Origin: Methanobacteriota archaeon
Lineage (GTDB): Archaea > Thermoplasmatota > Poseidoniia > Poseidoniales > Poseidoniaceae
Length of the DNA: 9,048 nucleotides
NCBI GenBank assembly: GCA_002727695.1
Contig: PBXT01000027.1
Coordinates: forward strand, 1-9,048
Direction of reading: 5' to 3'
Part shown: positions 5,558 to 9,048 of the stretch, piece by piece
Position numbering within the stretch: position 1 is the stretch's first letter
Layout: every line of letters starts with the position of its first letter
The notes under the pieces: generated by a model
Seen by the model: the letters and a program-made list of their open reading frames with translations, nothing else
The model's database searches: none
What the model was told of the DNA's origin: nothing
Position numbers and translations under genes: made by a program

Positions 5558-7170
5558 GACCAATCGTGAGGAGGAGCGAAGGTCTCCTTGATAGAACGTG
5601 GACTTACCCATCGAAGCAGATTCAATGGCGAACCGGCCTTGTCGTTAGTTCCACTTCCTCTTGCACCACCAAATGGCTGCTGTCCTACAACTGCACCAGT
5701 TGGCTTGTCGTTGATGTAGAAGTTGCCTGCGCTGAATCGAAGAGCTTTCAAAGCGGTCTCAATATTCCTGCGGTCGGTAGCGAAAATCGAACCGGTCAGT
5801 GCATATTCAGACGTTGAATCACACACTTCTAGGATTCTCTCAAAGTCGCTATCGGGATAGATATGGATTGAAAGTACTGGGCCAAATATTTCCTCAGCCA
5901 TTGATTCATATCTCGAATCCTTGCACAGAATTGTGGTTGGCTCAATGAAGTAACCAGTCTTGTCATCATATCCGCCACCTGTTACAATTTCGCAACTTGG
6001 GTCTTCTTTTGCCCTATCGATATATCCGGTGATATTGTCGAATGACTTTCTGTCGATAACTGCAGACATGAAGTTGGAGAAATCTCTTGGGTCGCCCATT
6101 CGAATCTTAGAAACTTCTGCGCAATATTCTTCTTTTATTTCATCCCAGACGCTTTCTGGAATGTAAGCACGGCTTGCTGCACTGCACTTTTGGCCTTGGA
6201 ATTCGAATGCACCGCGAAGTAGTGCAACGGTCAGAGCACGCTTGTCGCAATCAGGGTGTGCGACGATGAAATCCTTGCCCCCCGTTTCACCGACAATCCT
6301 TGGGTATGAACGCATGTTCTCTAGGTTGTTTGCGATGTCCTTCCACATCTTTCTGAATACTGCGGTAGAACCCGTAAAGTGAACTCCAGCGAGTTCTGGA
6401 TGCGACATACAGATGTCTCCAACAACACTTGCTTTACCAGGGATGAAATTGATTACGCCAGGTGGTAAACCAGCATCCATCATCAAGCGCATTAATCTAT
6501 AATTCGACACATAGGAGTTCCTTGACGGCTTCCAAACACCGGTATTACCCATGATTGCCGCACTTGAGGGAAGGTTCGCTGCAATGCTGCTAAAGTTGAA
6601 CGGAGTTACGCTGAATACGAACCCTTCAAGTGGTCTAACTTCACTTGAATTCCACATAGAAGATGGTGAGACAGGAGGTTGAAGGTCTTCGTAGATTTGA
6701 CGGCAATAGTCGCTGTTGAATCTCCAGAAATCGATCAATTCACAAGCGGAATCGATTTCTGCTTGGTGGCAAGTCTTTGATTGATTTAGCATAGTTGATG
6801 CATTTATTTCAGCACGGCGAGGTCCTGCTAACAATTCGCTAGCTTTCAGGAAAATAGCACAACGTGATTCCCAAGGCATAGTTGACCACATTTCATGAGC
6901 CTCTAAAGCAGCATCAATGGCAGACTTGACTTCCTTTTCTCCAGCCATGTGCACTCTTGCGATAACGTGACTGTGGTCGTGTGGCATCACTTGCTCAACA
7001 ACATCTCCAGTGAATACTTCTTCACCGTTGATGATACAAGGAATTTCCAAAACTTCTCTTTCCTGCTTTTCGAGTTCAGCCTTCAGCAGGGTTCTCTCAT
7101 TGCTTCCTGGAAGGTATCCAAGAACTGGCTCATTGACAGGGGTTGGGGGTCGAACGACGTTGTTCACCAT
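5539..7170 (-). CDS. pruA: L-glutamate gamma-semialdehyde (1-pyrroline-5-carboxylate) dehydrogenase, ALDH4A1 type
   Basis: 543 residues from the ATG at 7170, preferred over a GTG eight codons upstream: GGGGT ends 4 bases before it and the resulting N-terminus (MVNNVVRPPTPVNEPVLGY) matches the family. The enzyme oxidises glutamate gamma-semialdehyde, formed from P5C, to glutamate with NAD+, the last step of proline breakdown, in the cytoplasm. Aldehyde dehydrogenase motifs, in this numbering: TPFNF (Asn192), WKPS (Lys214), FTGS (265-268), ETGGK (general base Glu295), GQKCSAAS (nucleophile Cys329), EEIFGPV (about 427-433) and the P5CDH-specific QQPFGGARGSGTNDKAG loop (497-513) that binds the substrate carboxylate. 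Length and motifs fit the single-domain mitochondrial/Bacteroidetes-like group rather than bifunctional PutA. No proline dehydrogenase gene is in the window. It follows msrA by 37 bases, probably in the same transcript. Confidence 0.95.
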   Translation of the reverse strand: MVNNVVRPPTPVNEPVLGYLPGSNERTLLKAELEKQEREVLEIPCIINGEEVFTGDVVEQVMPHDHSHVIARVHMAGEKEVKSAIDAALEAHEMWSTMPWESRCAIFLKASELLAGPRRAEINASTMLNQSKTCHQAEIDSACELIDFWRFNSDYCRQIYEDLQPPVSPSSMWNSSEVRPLEGFVFSVTPFNFSSIAANLPSSAAIMGNTGVWKPSRNSYVSNYRLMRLMMDAGLPPGVINFIPGKASVVGDICMSHPELAGVHFTGSTAVFRKMWKDIANNLENMRSYPRIVGETGGKDFIVAHPDCDKRALTVALLRGAFEFQGQKCSAASRAYIPESVWDEIKEEYCAEVSKIRMGDPRDFSNFMSAVIDRKSFDNITGYIDRAKEDPSCEIVTGGGYDDKTGYFIEPTTILCKDSRYESMAEEIFGPVLSIHIYPDSDFERILEVCDSTSEYALTGSIFATDRRNIETALKALRFSAGNFYINDKPTGAVVGQQPFGGARGSGTNDKAGSPLNLLRWVSPRSIKETFAPPHDWSYGFLN

Positions 7171-7207
7171 ATCTACCCCGAAGGGTTGTGGCACAAAATA
7201 ATGCCCA

Positions 7208-7726
7208 TCAATACAAATGAGACATTTTGTGCCTTACTTTGGCTAATTTTGGGGCTACTACCATTTGGCAGTAGCCGTTTCCAGGGTTCAACTCGAAGTA
7301 GTTATGATGGTATTCTTCAGCCTCATGGTAATTTGATAATTCAGTTATCTCGGTAACGATCTCATCATCGAAATACTGCTGAAAATCTTCTTTGATTCTT
7401 TGAGCGAGAATTTTCTGGTCCTCATCAACATAGTAAATCACTGAACGGTACTGCGTTCCAATATCGTTTCCTTGACGATTTAGTTGAGTAGGGTCGTGCA
7501 CTGTGAAGAAAACTTCCAGTATGGTTTCGTATGAGATTATTGAATCATCATAGATAACCTCGACAACCTCTGCATGTCCTGTAGAACCACTGCATACGGA
7601 TTTGTAGTTTGGATTTGGGTCATGCCCTCCCGCATATCCAGGTAATGCAGATTCTATTCCTCGCATGTTCTTGTAAGCACCTTCTACACACCAGAAGCAT
7701 CCTCCGCCTAATACTGCTCTTGCCAT
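7208..7726 (-). CDS. msrA: Peptide-methionine (S)-S-oxide reductase
   Basis: 172 residues, the usual length for a single-domain MsrA. It reduces methionine-S-sulfoxide in proteins back to methionine using thioredoxin-type reductants, in the cytoplasm (no signal peptide). The catalytic GGGCFWCVEG motif is at residues 7-16, with Cys10 as the expected nucleophile and Cys13 the second cysteine. Further family blocks are GYAGG (30-34), GSTGHAEVVEV (47-57), FFTVHDPTQLNRQGNDIGTQYRS (73-95, key residues HDPTQ and GTQYRS), and the C-terminal NPGNGYC, where Cys153 is the likely resolving cysteine. The ATG at 7726 directly precedes this conserved start. There is no clear Shine-Dalgarno sequence, but a TATA-like box sits about 25 bases upstream, so the mRNA may be leaderless. 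pruA follows 37 bases after its stop. Confidence 0.96.
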   Translation of the reverse strand: MARAVLGGGCFWCVEGAYKNMRGIESALPGYAGGHDPNPNYKSVCSGSTGHAEVVEVIYDDSIISYETILEVFFTVHDPTQLNRQGNDIGTQYRSVIYYVDEDQKILAQRIKEDFQQYFDDEIVTEITELSNYHEAEEYHHNYFELNPGNGYCQMVVAPKLAKVRHKMSHLY

Positions 7727-7746
7727 ACCAACGCCTGTTGATTATC

Positions 7747-7754
7747 GTATATTG
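7747..7754 (-). promoter_or_regulatory. TATA-like element for msrA
   Basis: On the minus strand CAATATAC (AATATA at 7748-7753) is centred about 25 bases before the msrA ATG, the distance expected if transcription begins at or next to the start codon. The lack of a Shine-Dalgarno sequence agrees with a leaderless transcript. Confidence 0.4.
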
Positions 7755-7782
7755 AGTTCTGTAATTTGCAATGTGTGCGTGG

Positions 7783-7792
7783 GAATAATTAG
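7783..7792 (+). promoter_or_regulatory. TATA-like element for the GDSL hydrolase gene
   Basis: GAATAATTAG is centred about 27 bases before the ATG at 7814, which matches archaeal TATA spacing for a leaderless mRNA. The frame is closed just upstream by a TAG at 7790-7792 and no Shine-Dalgarno sequence precedes the ATG. It lies about 36 bases from the divergent msrA box. Confidence 0.4.
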
Positions 7793-7813
7793 TTTGGACA
7801 TAATCGAATAGAC

Positions 7814-9048
7814 ATGCGAGTCCCTCTTTTGGTAGTGATTCTGTTACTCGGCAGTATGCCGATACAGGTCGAAGCCACCTCAGGGCGAGCACTGACCGCT
7901 GAAATTGTCATCAGCGAATATGTTTGGACTTCTTCAGATGAAATCATTGTCGAAGTATATGTTTCAGGGGCGCCTTTCAATCGAAACCTTACATTGGATT
8001 GGAAATTGAGTGATGAAAATGGTGTGATTCTAAACGATTCAATCGTGTTCCAAATGGGTGCTTCAACCCATATTGTCCAAATCCCGCTGAGCCGCTTTTA
8101 TTCTGGAGGTATCTATCATGACATTTCGGTTGAGGTAAGTCTAGATTCAACAGTTGTAAATGACAACCAACCATTCACTGTTTTGAGAGATTCTTATCTT
8201 CAACCAGCATCCAACTTGGTTGTATTTGGTGATTCACTATCAGATATGGGTAATGGCAACAACAGTGCCATCGTATCAGTAGTCTTCTCTTCACCTCCTT
8301 ACTGGCAGGGTAGATTTTCCAACGGTCCAGTATGGATCGAGCATATTTCCGATTCTTACGGACTATCCACTACCTTCGGTGATGGAACTGCACAAGGTGA
8401 TAATCGGGCATTTGGCGGTTCCCAAACTGGTCAAGGTTATGCTTACCTTACTCTACCAAATGTTGGAACACAAATCAATAATTATCTTGCAAACGTGCAG
8501 TCTAGTTTCTCTAACTCAGATGTGATTTTCTTGTGGGCTGGAGGAAATGATTTCCTTTATGGCACAGGTAATCCTGACATTATCAGCCAGAATATGGCTT
8601 CACATATTCGGGCCCTAGAATTGGCTGGCGCTACTAGATTTGTCGTAGCTAATCTTCCTCCTTTGGAGTTAACACCTGAGGGGGCATCACGTACTGCTCA
8701 GCAGCAAGCAACAATGGCTTCAGATGTAGTTTCCTACAACTCTAAACTGGCTCAAGAAGTTACCAATCTAACCAACACATTGAGCATAGAAATTACCCTA
8801 ATAGATGCTTGGTCAATATTCAATGAGATTGTCAATAACGCAGACCATGTTGGAATTACTAACACCCAAGACCAAGCATGTTCCGGTGGTGCTACAGTTC
8901 CGCTTGTGCCCCTGCCTATCTGCGGAAGTGGCGCAAATGTGGTATCAAATGTCGATGAGTATCTATTCTTCGACAAAGCTCATCCAAGTGCGACTATGCA
9001 CAAGATAATCGGTCAATTTGCTGTAATGAACATCGGTGATGCAGATAC
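7814..9048 (+). CDS. Secreted GDSL/SGNH-family lipase or esterase with N-terminal beta-rich domain, 3' end cut off
   Basis: 411 codons are open from the ATG at 7814 to the window edge, so the C-terminus is missing; an in-frame TAG at 7790 rules out an earlier start. A signal peptide (MRVPLLVVILLLGSMP...) is followed by a beta-rich segment (about 25-125) that is not part of the usual hydrolase. The catalytic domain begins at LVVFGDSLSDMGN, with Ser141 as nucleophile. Further blocks are GRFSNGPVWIE (166-176), NRAFGGSQTG (197-206, oxyanion Gly), WAGGNDF (241-247, Asn245) and DKAHPSATMH (387-396, Asp387 and His390). This set matches the phospholipase/lecithinase/hemolysin (COG3240-like) branch, which hydrolyses ester bonds in lipids or other acylated compounds outside the cell. 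Cys356 and Cys370 could form a disulfide. The native substrate cannot be read from sequence. It is divergent from msrA with an 87-base shared promoter region. Confidence 0.88.
   Translation, partial: MRVPLLVVILLLGSMPIQVEATSGRALTAEIVISEYVWTSSDEIIVEVYVSGAPFNRNLTLDWKLSDENGVILNDSIVFQMGASTHIVQIPLSRFYSGGIYHDISVEVSLDSTVVNDNQPFTVLRDSYLQPASNLVVFGDSLSDMGNGNNSAIVSVVFSSPPYWQGRFSNGPVWIEHISDSYGLSTTFGDGTAQGDNRAFGGSQTGQGYAYLTLPNVGTQINNYLANVQSSFSNSDVIFLWAGGNDFLYGTGNPDIISQNMASHIRALELAGATRFVVANLPPLELTPEGASRTAQQQATMASDVVSYNSKLAQEVTNLTNTLSIEITLIDAWSIFNEIVNNADHVGITNTQDQACSGGATVPLVPLPICGSGANVVSNVDEYLFFDKAHPSATMHKIIGQFAVMNIGDAD

Noticed and set aside
7171..7194. GTG start for pruA
   Set aside because: The ATG at 7170 has GGGGT just upstream and gives the family's normal N-terminus; the GTG start adds eight unconserved residues.
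7620..7892. Minus-strand open frame of 90 codons upstream of msrA
   Set aside because: It overlaps msrA in another frame and crosses the divergent promoter region; its translation has no recognisable features.
1..9048. CRISPR arrays, tRNA/rRNA genes, insertion sequences or phage genes
   Set aside because: I looked for regular spaced repeats, tRNA-like cloverleaf segments, conserved rRNA stretches and transposase or integrase motifs and saw none.

Overview
The window looks like an ordinary, gene-dense stretch of an archaeal chromosome. The best guess is a marine Euryarchaeota Group II/III type (Poseidoniales-like). This is inferred from AT-rich TATA-like elements at leaderless spacing before two starts, oligo-T tracts after genes, moderate GC, and a mix of archaeal membrane proteins with bacterial-looking enzymes (MsrA, an ALDH4A1-type dehydrogenase, a secreted GDSL hydrolase). 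There is no 16S or other marker, so the assignment is tentative. Eight protein genes cover almost everything; no gap reaches 300 bases. I see no RNA gene, CRISPR array, transposase, phage gene or attachment site.

Left part (1-5056, all minus strand, read right to left): a PrsW-type intramembrane metalloprotease, a DUF92/VTE6-like membrane protein (related to phytyl-phosphate kinase), a 776-residue exported multi-domain membrane protein with a thioredoxin-like domain lacking its cysteines, and a DUF2071 protein that overlaps the previous gene by 8 bases and runs off the left edge. T-runs and a TATA-like box between the protease and the DUF92 gene suggest that the last three form one transcription unit and that the protease is transcribed separately. 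A perfect hairpin sits on the DUF92 stop codon.

Middle (5057-5557): a 190-base divergent intergenic region with an imperfect tandem repeat and an imperfect dyad, then a small Trp-rich two-helix membrane protein on the plus strand.

Right part (5539-9048): on the minus strand msrA (methionine sulfoxide repair) is followed after 37 bases by an L-glutamate gamma-semialdehyde (P5C) dehydrogenase, the last step of proline catabolism. The dehydrogenase's 3' end overlaps the small membrane gene tail to tail. Divergent from msrA, across an 87-base shared promoter region, is a secreted GDSL/SGNH lipase-like hydrolase with an extra N-terminal beta-rich domain; it runs off the right edge.

No clearly new system is present. 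The items most worth a second look are the redox-dead thioredoxin fusion, the enlarged PrsW protease, and whether the membrane-gene cluster is conserved.
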